Made by a program: the position numbers and the translations under genes
NCBI GenBank assembly: GCA_010093485.1
Contig: MU001511.1
Coordinates: 922,904-986,903, forward strand
Length of the DNA: 64,000 nucleotides
From: Karstenula rhodostoma CBS 690.94
Taxonomy: Eukaryota > Ascomycota > Dothideomycetes > Pleosporales > Didymosphaeriaceae
Reading direction: 5' to 3'
In this document: positions 45,535 through 60,400 of the stretch, in pieces
How the letters are laid out: every line of letters starts with the position of its first letter
How positions within the stretch are numbered: the first letter of the stretch is position 1
Notes under the pieces: model-generated
What the model saw: only the letters and a program-made list of their open reading frames with translations
Database searches by the model: none
Told to the model about the DNA's origin: nothing

Positions 45535-48500
45535 TACCCCCTAGATAAATAGTACTTATTATTTATCTACTAGTAGAATTTAATTATTTAGATTAGCTTT
45601 CCTTAGAAATATATAGCTTAGACTATAATTTTCTACTTATATTATATTATTATTAGTGTTATAATACTAATTAGCTAGAATAAAAGTTTCCTAGTACTTA
45701 GTATAGTATTTATAAATAGTAGTAGCCTTATAACTAGGTATAGTAAGTAATAGTAAATAAAATAAGTAATTATTATATAGTATAAACTAGTAAAGATAGG
45801 TAGAATAAAAAGATATTTTTTATATTTTTTAAACTTCTCTTTTTTATCCTTATTATCCTATTTTATAGTATATTCTTATCTTTTACTTTTTAATACTCTA
45901 TTTATACCTTTTAGATAGCTAATAATACTACTAAAGCTTATACTACTAAAGTATATAAATAAAAAAAAAAACTTAAAGCTAAATAAGTAGTTACTACTAA
46001 AAGATTTACTATAACTTCTTAAATAACTTATTATAGTTACCCTCCTACTTAGTCTACTTCTTATACTCCTAACTAAGCTCCTTTAATAGTATTATATATT
46101 TCCCTAGCTATAGAAGAAGAGTATATTAGGGTTATTTAGCTAATAAGTTATCTTAACTACTTAATAAGTATTTTAAATAGTAGATTAAATAGTCTTTATT
46201 ATAATATTATAAACTAGTAGACTAAATACTATTTTTACTATTATATATACTTATATAAACTAATATAAGCTAGATTCTCTACTTATCTAATTAAACTTTA
46301 CTAATTATTATAGTCTACTATTCCTAACTATATATATAATATACTTTATTCTATTCTATAATAATCTAAACTCTAGTATAAACTTCCCTTATCTTTTTTA
46401 TTATTTAGATTTTTACTAACTATATATAGGCTTATAAGGTTAATTATTTATAATAGTATATTTAAACTATACTAAAGGATTAGAATAAAAATTAAGAGAT
46501 TCTTTTTATACCTTTATAGAATTCCTACTTAATATCTAGCTCTTTTTTTACTTTTTTTATTTCTATCCCTACTTTATCTATTTTTATTCTATTTTTATCT
46601 ACTCTTATTTCTATTTCTATCCCTACTTTTTTTACTTCTATCCCTACTCTATCTACTTTCTAATAGGTCTACCCTATAAATAGCTAAGAGGTAGGCTTAT
46701 AGGAGGCTATATATATTTTTAAATATAATATATCTACTTTTTATAAGTATTATACTTTATAGTAGCTCTATAAGATAGGTCTAAGTATTAGTTATTATAG
46801 TATAGATTAGTAATAGTCTAACTTTAATTACCCTAAGGAGTATCTATATAGTTATAATAAGTTTTTTAAAGCTAAGAGATTTTCTATTTATAATTAGGGT
46901 AGCTTTAAATATAGATATACTAGGTACTCTAATATATTAGAAGTATAGTAATATACTTAACTTTATAAACTCTTTAATTAGATACTTAATATATTTAAGT
47001 AGAATAGATTTTTTTTATTTTTCTTTTATTTTTTTTTTATTCTCTAGTTAAAAAGTACTTTTTATAATTAAATCTAATAAATCTCTATTTACTTTACTTT
47101 TTCTATATCTATAATTATAAAACTTATATTTTAAAAGTTAAATAGCTATATAAATTAAGTAAACTACTATTTTAATAATACTTTTATTAAACTATCTATA
47201 GGTATTTTACTTATTTTAAGATATAAAATTTTAAATAATTCCTTTATATACTTTTATTATAGCTATATATTCTAGATATTAATATATTAAAAATATATAG
47301 TAATCCTTTTATTTTTTCTAATTACTAGTCTAATTATCTACTAGTTATTATAGTAGATTTACTAGAATAATCCTAAGTCTAGTATAAGTTTAGTAAAGAA
47401 GTATTTTAAAGCTATTACTTCTTTACTAATATATTCTAGAATAAGAAGCTCTACTTTTATAATTAAAATTATAATTATACTTTAGTAAGCTATCTTCTAT
47501 AGAATAGCGCTACTAAATAGTAGAGTAATATACCTATAGAATAATTATCTTATTAGTAAATTATCTATAAAAGATATATCTTTATAAATAAGTAGGTCTA
47601 GACTATTATATCTACTAAACTAAATTACTTTCTAGCGTATTCTATAGAGGTATAGAATTACTTAATTAACTATTACTTTATACTTTATACTTAGGTTAGT
47701 AAGGAAGAAGGATAGCTTTAATATAGTAAATATAATATCTAGTTATAGTATAATTACTATATATAATACTAATTTAATTTTCTCTTAATAACTCTTAATC
47801 TACTATAGCGATATTTTATTTTTACTCTTTTTAAACTTATTAATTAAGAGAGGAGTAGGCGGGAAGCTACTAGCTTTATAAAACTTAAATCTTTTTATAA
47901 TTTTATTAATATATATATTATATATAAGTATAATTATCTAATTATTTTAATCTCTAATTATTTATACTCTAAAAAACTATTTAACTAGATTTTTATCTTT
48001 AATCTTATATTTATTTATAATTTTATTCTATAGTATTTAAGCTTACTCTCTATAATTATTATAATATAGAAGTAGTATATTATCTATATAAAATAGTACT
48101 AGAATTTTCTAATCTCTAGAAAGGAATAAATAAGGCTCTTCCTTTAAAACTTTAAGCCCTTTAGCTCTAAGTAAGTAGGAAAACTCTTTATATTAGAGAA
48201 GTAGTAAGTTTTTTAAACTATAGAGAGCTTAATTTAATTTTATATATATTCCTAGTATTTTAAATCTATCTAAAAGTTTATAGGTTATAGAATTATCTAC
48301 TATAATTATAATATTTAGGAATACTCCTATAATATTATATTATTTAATCTTAAGGTTAAATTCTATAGTAATTACTATTACTACTTAGAATAACCTTATT
48401 ATAAGTATAGTAATATAGGTTAAATATAAAATATTCTTTAGTTAAAAATCCCCTCTAACTATAATATAAGCTTTATAGTTCTTAAACTAACTATTTTAAT

Positions 48501-51500
48501 TAAGCTTATATATAAATACCTATTTTAATAAAAGTAGGTATTCTATTACTTATAATTAGGGTAGTTTTATCTAAGTTCCTTTCTACTATAGGGTAGTAAT
48601 CTTTTTAATTATAGCCTGCTTAAATAGCTTTTCTAGAGGATAGGAAAGTAGATATTTCTAGAGTATTAATTCTAGTAGTAACTTATCTCTATATAGATAA
48701 GCTAGTAATATTACTAGTTTTAATTTCTTAAGTATAGCTACTATAACTACTATATTTAGTATTTTATAGTTTTTATATTTATTCTAGGTTTTATCTACTC
48801 CTAGTATAAATATATATATAAAGTTAATCTAGAAACTATTTTTTAAAAATAGATCTACTATTAGTATATATATATTAAAATTTAATCTATCTCTTAGCTA
48901 ATTATTATAATTTATATCTTATTATCTTAATCTTTAAACTAGTAAATACCTACTTATTAGTTAATTAATTTTAGGCGCCTTTTTTTAAAGTTATCTACTT
49001 ATTCTACTTACTATAGGGAAGATATACTATTATCTTTAGTTTACTAGTAGATTTTCTATTTTATCTAGTAGTATAAAGTTAGTTATACTAGATTAAAAGG
49101 TAGTAGTAGGGTTTTAAAGCTCCTACTCTAGAGAAGTATTATCCTAAGGCTCTAGTTTACTAGCTCTTTTAGTTAAATTCTAATTCTAGTAGCTTTTAGT
49201 ATCCTTATAATTATATTAATTAGTCCCTATAATATCTAGCTATAGTATTATATCTAGGGTTATAAGTTCTATATTTAAATCTTAGCCTATATAAATTCCT
49301 AGCTACTAGCTAGCTATATCTATAACTTATATAGTAGTTAGTATTATTACTTTTTAATTTCTTAGCTAGCTATCCTTAGAATCTATCTACTTTAATTCTT
49401 TACCTTTAAGTAATTACTTAGTATCTTTAATTTTTATAGTACTTATATACTTATTTAAGCTAGAAGTAAAATTAATTATATTAAATATATCTTCTAGATT
49501 ATTAACCTTATTCTTATAAATACTTTCTATAATTTTTAGAGCTTTTATTTTTAGAAGCTTAACTTTATATACTCCCTAATAGAAGATTATCTTATTAAAT
49601 ATAATATTTCTAGTTATAATTACTTAATTAAGTATAGGAATCTATATTCTATAAATATTAAAAACTTAATAGTCTACTAAATACCTAATATAAGCTCTTA
49701 GATTTATTTTAAATCCCTTTTTATTATACCTAGCTTCGCGATCCTTTATTAGAGGATATACTTAGTATCTATAGGTATAAATTCTACTCTAGTCTAAGTA
49801 GAAATTTACTATTATATATTATATAATTACTAGCTTATAGTATTAAAAGTATTATTAGAACTAGCTATCTAATACTTTATTTAGTAATTAGAAGCTATAT
49901 ACCACACTTAGACTTATATTATATAGCTAGACTACTATATCTATAATCTCTAGCTATAGCTTTATTAGTAAATTTATACTAGACCTTATCTTTACTATTT
50001 ATTTAATTAGCTCTTTTCTAGCTTACTCTACTAAACTATTAGTTTTATATATATAAGGTAGTAAAGGATTAATTATAATTTTTTTTTTAATTACCTATTC
50101 CTTATATCGTGATATCCCTTATTATAGAAGTATTACTATATTATTATTTTACTAGATCTATATAATTTAGAGCTAGTACTTATTCTTTATAAAGGTTAAT
50201 AGGTATTTTATTAATTATAGAATCTCTAAAAGCGTCTTCTCTTATAGATTAAAATTATAGAACTTTCTACTAAATTCTTTCTTTATTATAAGAATCTAAG
50301 ATTTAAGTATTTATTCTTACTCTATATTAAATAGGTCCTATATAATATAATAGAATAGATATAATAAATACTTATATAGTTATTATAAGATTACCTTATT
50401 TATATATATAATTATATAATACTTATATTCTTATTATTATATTTCTTTAATAAATATACTATATACACTAGAAACTAGAGCTTATAAAGTCTTTTTTCTA
50501 AGGTATTCTAATTACTTATACTATAGTTCTTTACTATCTAAGTAGGAGATATTCTCTCTTAATAGCCTAAATAATTAAATTATATTTATAATAGTAGGAT
50601 AAGAGTATATAAGTTTATATTTAAGAAAAGTAAGATTATATTTATACTATAGGTCTACTATTATAATACTTTATTTAATTATTCTAATCCTTAGAGTATT
50701 ATCTAAGCTAAGATACTAAATACTAACTTTCTTAAGTTAAACTTCTAAGATAATATTTATATAAAAGTTCTTAACTACCTTTATATCTTTAAGTAGTAGA
50801 TTCTCTAATTATTTCCTATTTTTACTATAAAGAATATTCTTAATTAGGTAATTTCTTATTTCTAAGATAGGTAGAGTTTAAGTTTCTATTTTAACTTAGT
50901 CTTTTATAGTTACTTTCTTAAAAGAACTAGTAACTAGAAGGTTTTAATTATTAATAAGGTAAATAGTAGCTATATTATCTAGAATTATACTTCTAGAAAA
51001 TAGGTAAGGATTCTATATTATATTATAGATTCTATTCTTAAAGACTTTACTTAGAAGATTAATTAAATTAATAAGAGCTATTATAATACTACTAGAGTAG
51101 TTAATAGTAAGCTACTTTTTATTACTTATTTTCTAATTAGCGCTATTAATTTTAGTCTATAGTTTTAACTATTATAAAAGTTTTAAATAGCTTAAGATCT
51201 TATTTTACTCTTTATTAGAAAGGTTAAATACTTAGGATCTATTAATTAGAGTATTAGTAATAGTTATCTATAAGTATTAGTATTTAATTAGTTACTATTT
51301 ATATTAGGTATTCTTATAAAGGTAGTTAAAATAATTATTATTCTATATATTATTAGATAATTCCCTACTAGACTTAGTAGTCTAACTACTAAATATTATA
51401 TAGATACTAGTCCTTTTATAATTAGAGTAGAGTAATTATTTCTAAATTAATATTAAAAATATCTTTCTAATCTTAGAAAGTATTATTATAGACTTTCTAA

Positions 51501-52326
51501 GTATCTTATTAAGTAGGATTTATTACTTAATTAAGCGGGACTACTTAGGGGTAATCTTCTTATCTAAAGCTTTAAAGAAATTATAGGTTATAAGTACTTT
51601 TTTAGTTTCTTTAACTAAGTATATAATTACTTTATAGTAAAGGAGCTACTATTCTTTAAACTAAATCTCTAGATTTTATTATTTACTTTTTACTTTATTA
51701 AAATAAGTATAATATTATACTTAAATAAAATTCTTAGTTACTTCTTTAGTAGGCGCTAGATTATTTTTTAATATATAAAGTAGATATTATAAGGTAGATT
51801 TATTATCTTTAACTATATTAATTATTACTAGAGTAAGGAGATCTTAGGAAATAGTAGTATAAACCTAGTTCTAGAGATTTTATAGCTTAGAATAGTATAT
51901 TTACTAATTAGAAACTATAGTATAATATTCTATAATTTTTAAAATATAGCTTTCCTTATCCTTTTTATATAATTTAAACTTTTACTTATAATTTTTAAAG
52001 TTATCTAAAGTAACTAGTTAGTATAATTCCTCTAGAATAACTAGTTAAATAGGGTAATTATCCTTAATTAAAGGAACTATTAGACTATCTAGATTAATTT
52101 TAGACTAGATACCTTTAAAATTTACTTAGAAATATAAGCTTATAAACTAATAAGGCTAGCTTGTTTAATTAATAAGCTAGGTCTAAGTAATTAGAATAGT
52201 TAAATTACTTATAGCTTTATTAAATAAAAAAGGCTTTTAGTATAATAGGAGAACCTAAGAGGGTATATTTAAGTAGTAAAGTATATAAGAAGAATTATCC
52301 TATATTCTAAACACTAGGCTTATAAC

Positions 52327-52532
52327 TATAGTAGAGAAAAGGAGCTTAAATATCCCTTTATTTAGGGAGTAAATTAATTAGATTACTATATAAGAAAAGA
52401 TTACTAGAAAGGCTAGTTATATACTATACTTATCCTAAATTAATTTAGTACTTAGGTTAAGGTACCCCTTATCGCGGCTAATTAGAGCTCTATAAACCCT
52501 AATATTACTAAGTATTATTTATATTCTTAATA
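52327..52532 (-). repeat. Copia LTR (5' LTR in element orientation)
   Basis: Same limits as the left copy. It keeps tatcgcggct where the other LTR has tattatagct, so it is the less mutated copy. Confidence 0.88.
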
Positions 52533-54171
52533 ATTTAATAGTAGTTATTACTTTTATAACTATTTTTTAAATTAATTTCTATTAAATTACTTTTATATAT
52601 AGGTTTAAGTATTTATTATTTCTTTTTTTTACTAGTTTTAATAATATAATAATAATAATAATATACTTATACTAGAATTAATATTTAATTTATTACTTTT
52701 CTATACTACTATTTTTATATTAAAATATAATTAGTAATATAGAAAATAATATTTAGAATTTTTTATATTTATATAATACTCTTATTTCTTTTTAATATTA
52801 TAATATATACTTTTTTTTTTTTTTTATTAATACTTTACTATTCTTTAGCTTTAGATAAAGTATAAGAAACTTATTAAAGTTATATATTTTTATATTTATT
52901 TATTATTTTATTTATACTTATATTTAGAATAATTAGGTTATATTAATAATATTTCTAATTATAAAAATAATTTTTTTATTTTAGACTTTAAATAAAAGAC
53001 TAATAATATTCTTTTAAATATTTAATAAAATTATTCTAAAGAACTTTAGTAATTAAGTTATAATAACTAGTAAATATTATTTTATTATTATTTATATAAT
53101 ACTAGTTTTAGTTTTACTAAAGTAAAAAATAAATAGATTTAGAGTTATTTATAATTATATAAAATTAATTTTAATAATATCTACTTTTATTAGTTTTATA
53201 TTTATATTATTATAGTAATTATACTTATAGGGATTATAATTAATATATTAGTATTTATTTATTATAGTATTAATATAGTATAAAGAGGAAGGAATATAAA
53301 AAAAAAAAAAATTAAAATATTCTAATAAAAGTCTATTATATAAAGTCTTTTTTATCTCTTCTATAATAAACTATTAAGATAAGTATTATTTAATTATTTT
53401 TTATTATTTATATATAAAATTTTTATTCTTAGCTAATTATTATAATATTATTTCTATATAATCTAGATTAGTAATATTATATTAATAATACTATATATAT
53501 ATATATATAAGAAATTTACTAATAGACTTTATAATTATATAGTTTATAGCTATAACTTATAGTATTTATATACTAGATTAATTATTATACTAATAGAGAT
53601 TAATTTATTAAATAATATATTAGATTTTATAATATATATAATTAGATATATTTAGATTACTAATAAACTTATTACTAGTATATACTAGATTATATTTATT
53701 ATTAAAAATTAATTATTTATTATTATTAGTTATTTTAATAGAGATATAATATAAGTTTTTTTTTATAAAAATTAACCTTTATATATAATATTATAAGTTA
53801 CTTACTATTAATAAATAACCTTTTTTTTATATTTTTTTTTAAATTATAATATTATTAATATTTTATAATATCCTTAATATTTTATAACTTCTCTATAATT
53901 ATATATTAGATATTAGTAAATAAGAAGTATACTACTTTACTAGTATTATATAATATTATAGTATTATATAGTATTATAGTATTATAGTATTATAGTATTA
54001 TTATATTATATAATATATATAAATAGATTAATACTTAATTAATTAAGTCTAGTACTATAGATATCTTTTTTTTTTTTTATTATAAATAGTATTATCTTTT
54101 AGAACTATTTAATAAAACTATATAGTACCTCTAGATTTTTCTTTATTACTAGATAGTTATAATAGTAGTTT

Positions 54172-54202
<31 letters not shown>

Positions 54203-54239
54203 ATTATTTACCTTTTTTTATTTATAATAAACGAAGTAA
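52533..54239. other. RIP-saturated AT-rich DNA between Copia and Helitron regions
   Basis: No gene can be read. It includes repeat A copy 2, simple (tatta)n-like tracts about 53945-54010 and a poly-A run at 54180-54200. Confidence 0.75.
53270..53400. repeat. Dispersed AT-rich repeat A, copy 2
   Basis: Direct match to about 680-835, including aataaaagtctattatataaag and tataataaactattaa. Confidence 0.6.
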
Positions 54240-54490
54240 AGAAGTAAACTATTATAGTAGAGCTTTTATATAGCTAGCTAAACCTTAGGGCTATATATTA
54301 TTTAATTAGGATAGAGGATTTTAAACTTTCTATTAGCTAAAAAAAGGCGTTTTATATATTTTAATTAGTCCTTAAAATATAATATAATAATATTTTCTTA
54401 AATACTAATATAACTAATATATTATCTATAACTACTCTAGCTATAAAATATTAAACTTAGTTATATATTTCTAAATATTTATCTAGTATA
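54240..54490 (+). repeat. Dispersed AT-rich repeat B, copy 2
   Basis: Inverted match to 890-1145. It sits just left of the Helitron coding region and may be its 5' end, since autonomous Helitrons keep conserved termini; this is unproven. Confidence 0.6.
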
Positions 54491-57400
54491 TAATCCTTCT
54501 TTAGGTATTAGTTTAGCCTAATACTAACTAATACTTTAAAAACTTAAAATTTTCTTTTTAACTTAATTTAACTTTATCCCTTATCTATCCTTTTACTATA
54601 ATACTATTATAATACTTAACTTTAATAATACTTTTAGTAGTTTTATACTATTTCTTTTATTTATTTTAATATCCTCTAAAATATTTTATACTTATAGAAT
54701 ACTATTTATATTCTTTATTTTTATAGTATTTCCTAATACCTTTTAATAAAGTAGAAGTCCTTCTAGTACTAAAGTACCTATTATATATAATATAAATATA
54801 CTTATCTAGAATAATATTATAGCTATAATAAATAAAATAAAATATAGATATTCTTTTTTATTATTATCTTAACTAATATTAATAGGGATTTATAGGTACT
54901 ATTACCCCCTAAATTTATTTACTTTAAAGTTATAATACTATATCCTTCTATATTAAAAAGTATACTATTATTCTATATATTTTTACTAGCTAATCTACTA
55001 TATTTTATTATAAATACTATATAATACTTTCTTTATAATACCTTACTTCCTTATTAGTATATCTTTTTTAAGTACTATATAATTATTATAGAATAGTATT
55101 AATAATATAAGGAGTATTCTAATAATTCTAACTAGGAGTATATCCTCTTTTATAAGGTTCTAGAATTTTAGGAATAGACTAAGTAGTACTTTTATAAAGT
55201 TAAGTAATTTAAGTCTATTATAAAAAATATTATTCTCCCCTTCTTTTAAAATTATATAAATAATAGTAAATAAAAGTATTTCTTCCTATAATAGATTATA
55301 TTTCTAAATTAATATAAAATAAACTTTTAAAATAGATTAATTATATTCTATCTCTTTTTTTTTATATATATTCTTATCTAATACTTAGACTAATATCTAT
55401 TTTATAGACGCGTTTTTATATTATACTACTTATTCTAGCTATATATTATCTCTTTATTAATTAGTAATAATAGGCTAAGAACCTATACTACTCTATTATA
55501 AATATAGTTATTTATTTAATCTAGTTTTTAATATCTTTATAAATAGAAAATTAAAGAAATACTATATATATTATAGATAAAAATATTCTCTACTAACTTT
55601 TATTATACCTTTTTCTAAATACTATATTATTAGTAGGCCTATTAATATTATAACTTAACTATATTCTATACTTTATACTCTATTATTTTTATTAAGTCTT
55701 TTATAGCTCTTTACTCTAATAAGACTAACCCTATAAAAATTATTTTAGAATAACTATTATTTATTATATAAGACCTATTAAATCCCTTTTTTAATATTCT
55801 CTCTTAGATTAAATATAATATAATTAATATTATATACTCCTTTATTATTATATATAAAGAATTTAGATATAAGATTTATTTAATTTATAATAATATAAAT
55901 ACCTATCTAGCCTATTTCTATATTTCTAGATTTATAGGTATTAGATAAAATATTAGACTTTACCTCCTCTAATAATTCTATACCTAATTATAGTAATAAA
56001 AATAGTAGGGATAAATTTAGTAATAGGAACCTCTTTATAGAGGATTTTATAATTACTAAAAATTAAATATATTAGTAGGATTCTCCTATTTAGTAACCTT
56101 TAGATTCTATAAATCTAGACTATCTATAGGAATCTATACTTCTACCTAAAGAATTAAACTATATATTAGTATTTTATTAGGAGCTTAAGAATATTTAGAT
56201 AAGTACTTACTTTATTTATAATTACTAGTAGTTTAACCTTTATATTATCTAGAAAGAGTATAATAATTATTACTAGAATTAAATAAAAAATAATAGACTA
56301 GATTTTATTTTATTATATAAGAGTAGGAATAATATAGACCTAAGGTTTCTACTTTTATTATTACTACCTCTTACTAATATAAAAGAATACTTACTTACTT
56401 AGGTCTAGATTACTATAGAGATATATATTTATAAGGGGGCCTAATACTATTATTATAGCTATATTTATAATTTTACTATTAATATAGTAATACCTTTTTC
56501 TTAACTTCTATAATTTCTTTAAGAGGTTAAGATTATTATTCTAAAGCCTATCTAGACTAAGGGGAATAACTTAAATTAAATTAATTACTAATTTAAGAAG
56601 AACTATTATATATACTATTTTATTATATAGTAATAGCTTTTATTTCTAATTACTTATTATTCTAGTTATTAAAATATTACTATTAATTATAAAACTCTTA
56701 TATCCCTTTCTATTAATAGTTTTATTAAATAATAATTAGAAGTCCTTTACTTTAGTTTTAAAAACTCTAGTTTTAGTTAAATAACTAATACTATATCTAA
56801 TACCTTCTTTAACTAGTAATTTTATTCTTTAAATATAGGTAGTATACTACCTAATACTACTTCTATATAAGGAGGAGGTAAGAGTATATATAATAGTAAT
56901 AAAGAGGCTAGTACTAAAGATAATATATATAAAAATAAAAATAAGTCTTTAGAAATTTTAACTATACCTAATTTAGGTATAGTTACCCCTAAGTTTAAAT
57001 CTCTTTAGAACTAAATTTATTTTTATACTAGTTATATTTACCTCTCTATAAGAGCTATTTATTTAATACTAATTACTAAGTTTATTAGAAGTATTTACTA
57101 TCTAAGTCTTATATTCCCTTTACTATATCCTACTAGTATAGATAATTATAATAAGCCTTATTTATAAAAAGTTAATTTTATTACCTATATATATTATCTT
57201 TTTTATTATAAAGATAAATATTTTACTTACTATTTTTAATTTTAATTTACTCTATTTAATATAATAATATAAAAGGTATTTATAATATAGGCTAGTTTTA
57301 TAGCTAGGTAAGATATTAATAGTTTTCTATTATAGGCTAAGGATATTTAAACTACCTTTTTAGGGCCTAATTAAGTAGTATTATTAATTAACTCTATTAT

Positions 57401-60400
57401 TTATATAGGTACCTAGCTCTAGAGAATATAGCTATACTAGTAATAAGAAGGTAGAAAGTTTAATACTATAGTAAATTATTATAACTTTAACTACTTAATA
57501 CCTATCTAATACTTTCTAAATTAAATAGTTAAAAAGCTCTATTTTATTTATTACTTTCTCTACTATTAATAACTTTTAGTATAATCTCCTCTAGTTTATA
57601 CTATAATTTAAGAAGTAGTAAATAGTAACCTTAAATATATAGAGGAGACTTATTTAGAACTTTCTAAAAGAATATTTTTATATTATAGTTTACTATTTTT
57701 ATATTTAATTTACTATATTTAAAAAGTATATCCTTATTCCTCTTTTTAATATCTAGAACTCTTAGGATTACTATAAATAGTAGAGGTATAAAAGTATTTA
57801 TAACTATAGACTCTACTATATTAGTAATACTCTAGATCTAGATCTAGAATTAGGCCCTTTAGCTATAAAGGCTAATATTAAATATCTAGTCTAATACTAG
57901 TCTAATACTATTTTAGTAATCTATTCTAAATTAATATAATCTAATAGTATTATTATTCTAATTAATATTATAATACTATTATTACTTTTTTTTATAGAAA
58001 TAAAGTTTAATAACTAGGAACTATTATTAATTCTTATCTAGTATTATATATACTAATATATTTCTAGTTACTATTTTTAAAAAAATACTACTATAGGAAA
58101 GAAAATCTATAAGTTTAGGACTTTTTAGCCTATTTATTTATATTCTACTTTTATTATTCCCTCTAGAAAATAATATAGATACTTTAAATCTATCTATAAT
58201 TATATATAACTTAATCCTTTCTATTCTATATTAATATTAGACTAGAGGGCTAATACTAATATCTAAGTCTATACTAGTATAGCTAGTATAACTTAGTATA
58301 TTAATATATATATTTTAAAGGCTAAAAAATATACTATTTTTTATATAAATTTTATAGTATCTATTCTTTTCTATCTAAATAAAAATTATACTTTTACTTT
58401 ATTTATATCTAAGCTTATAAATAAAATAATTAGAAAAAGAGACTATTTAATTTAAAAAGTTATATATATATTATTTAGTCTTCTACTTATATAGTCTATA
58501 TAGATTATAATAAATATTAATTACTAGTCTAAAAAAATATAGTCTATTATATTCTTTTTTTATTAAGTCTAATAGATAAATAAAAAAGAGCTTAATTCTA
58601 ATAATACTCTATTCTAAAGTAGAAAGTTAATACTCTAGAAATATAAAAAATACCTATCTATATTTAATAGCCTTTATTATATTAACTTTCTTTTATATTT
58701 TAATTATAAGAGTAAGATCCCCTTTAGATAATTTAGGGCTAAACTATATATTTTATTCTATTATCTATAATACTCTTTTATATTAGATTTAGCCTATTTT
58801 TATTATATTAAGTTTATACTTTATTATCCCTTTTAATATATAGATAATATTTATAACTTTTAGGAATAGTTATTTAAAACTAATATTAAGGCCTATTACT
58901 ATTATTATATATATTATATCTATAAGTATATTAATTATTATAGAGATAATCTTAATTAGATAGAGATAGAGAACCTAGAACTTAAAAAAATATCTATTTA
59001 AAACTAATTTAAGTTAAATAAGCTAGTAGTTTAAGGACTTATTATTAATAGTAAACTAGTTAACTAAGATATACTAGGGTTTAGGCCTATTAATTATACT
59101 AAGGACTAGGATACTAAGGAATATAATAATTACTAGAATTTAAGTAGTTTAACCTACTAGAAGTAGTTAATCTAGGAGTATCCTATTACTAGAGTAAAAT
59201 AGCCTAATACTAACTCTAATATTCTAGTTACTTAATAAAGAATTACCTTTAATATAATAATAAATTATTTTAAGGTAATTCTTAGTAGAAAGGTACTACT
59301 ATAGCTTTTTATTAATTTTAATAGAAAAGCTAGTACTAGTAAAACCTATATTATTAAAATAATTTTAACTTACCTTAATTAACTAGCTAAGAAAGTAGGT
59401 ATACTATCTCCTATTATCTAATTTATACTTACTAGAGTTACTATATTTCTAATTAATAGCTAAATAATTAATAGCCTTTTTTAGATTCTAATTATATATA
59501 TAGAAGGAATTATACTACTACTACCTACTACTATTCTATAGTAGTTATAATTTACTTTCTCCTCTATATATTATTTTATTATTAATAAGAAATCTATAGT
59601 TAGTTTTAATATACTAGCTTAGATTAATATTTAATTTAGTAAAATCTATTTTTAATTTATATACCTCCCTTTTACTAGCCTAAATATTATTATATCTAGA
59701 AACTTTTATTAGTTACTACCTATTATCTAATAATCTTTATATAATTTATTACTAAGTAAAAGACCTATTAATACCTATATAAAGTAGTTCTACTAGTAAT
59801 TCTTAAAGACTATTATTTTTAATACTATTTAATACTAATAAGGAGATAATAAGGCTAACTTTTAGAATACCCTCTTATAACTTTAAGTTAATAAAAGTAT
59901 TTAATAGAACTAGTTATTATTTTAAACTTATTATAGGGCTATTCTTTTAAATTTAAAGATAGATATTTTTTATAATTTTATATATCTCTATACTAAGTAT
60001 TATAAGATTAATATAATTAATTATAATTATTTTTAAAATTAATACTAGCTAGTATTAGCTTATTATACTAAATATAATAACTTTATATATATAATAATAT
60101 TATTAATAGAAGCTAGTAATCTAAAGAGTAAATTTTTCCTTTCTATTAATACTAAAGTTATACTTCTAACTAATACTTAGACTAAGTATAGTCTTATTAA
60201 TAGAGTTATTAGCGAGATTAATAATATTATATAGTATCTAGCTATTATAGACTATATAAAGAAACCCCCTTTAATTATTCTTATTATTTTTAATTAGTAT
60301 ATAGGGCTTAGTCTATATACTATAAAGATAGGTAAAATAATTATATCTATTTTCTTTATATTTTATAAGTTCCTTTATAACTAGATAGTTATTATATAGA

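Larger units (their letters stand above)
45329..52532 (-). mobile_element. Full-length Ty1/Copia LTR retrotransposon, RIP-inactivated
   Basis: Two 206-bp direct LTRs (45329-45534 and 52327-52532) enclose 6.8 kb. The LTRs differ at about 13 positions, all transitions. The minus strand carries the reverse-transcriptase active-site region: 48076-48093 read in reverse gives FYIDNI within LVLFYIDNILLL, i.e. the Copia FYxDDM/I box with the second Asp turned into Asn by one G-to-A change. Orientation is therefore right to left, with gag near 52.3 kb and RNase H near 46-47 kb. The sequence just inside the right LTR, read in reverse (gttataagcc), sits where the primer-binding site belongs. All frames are broken by TAA/TAG. 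Flanking 5-bp duplications (attta) fit integrase action. Confidence 0.88.
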
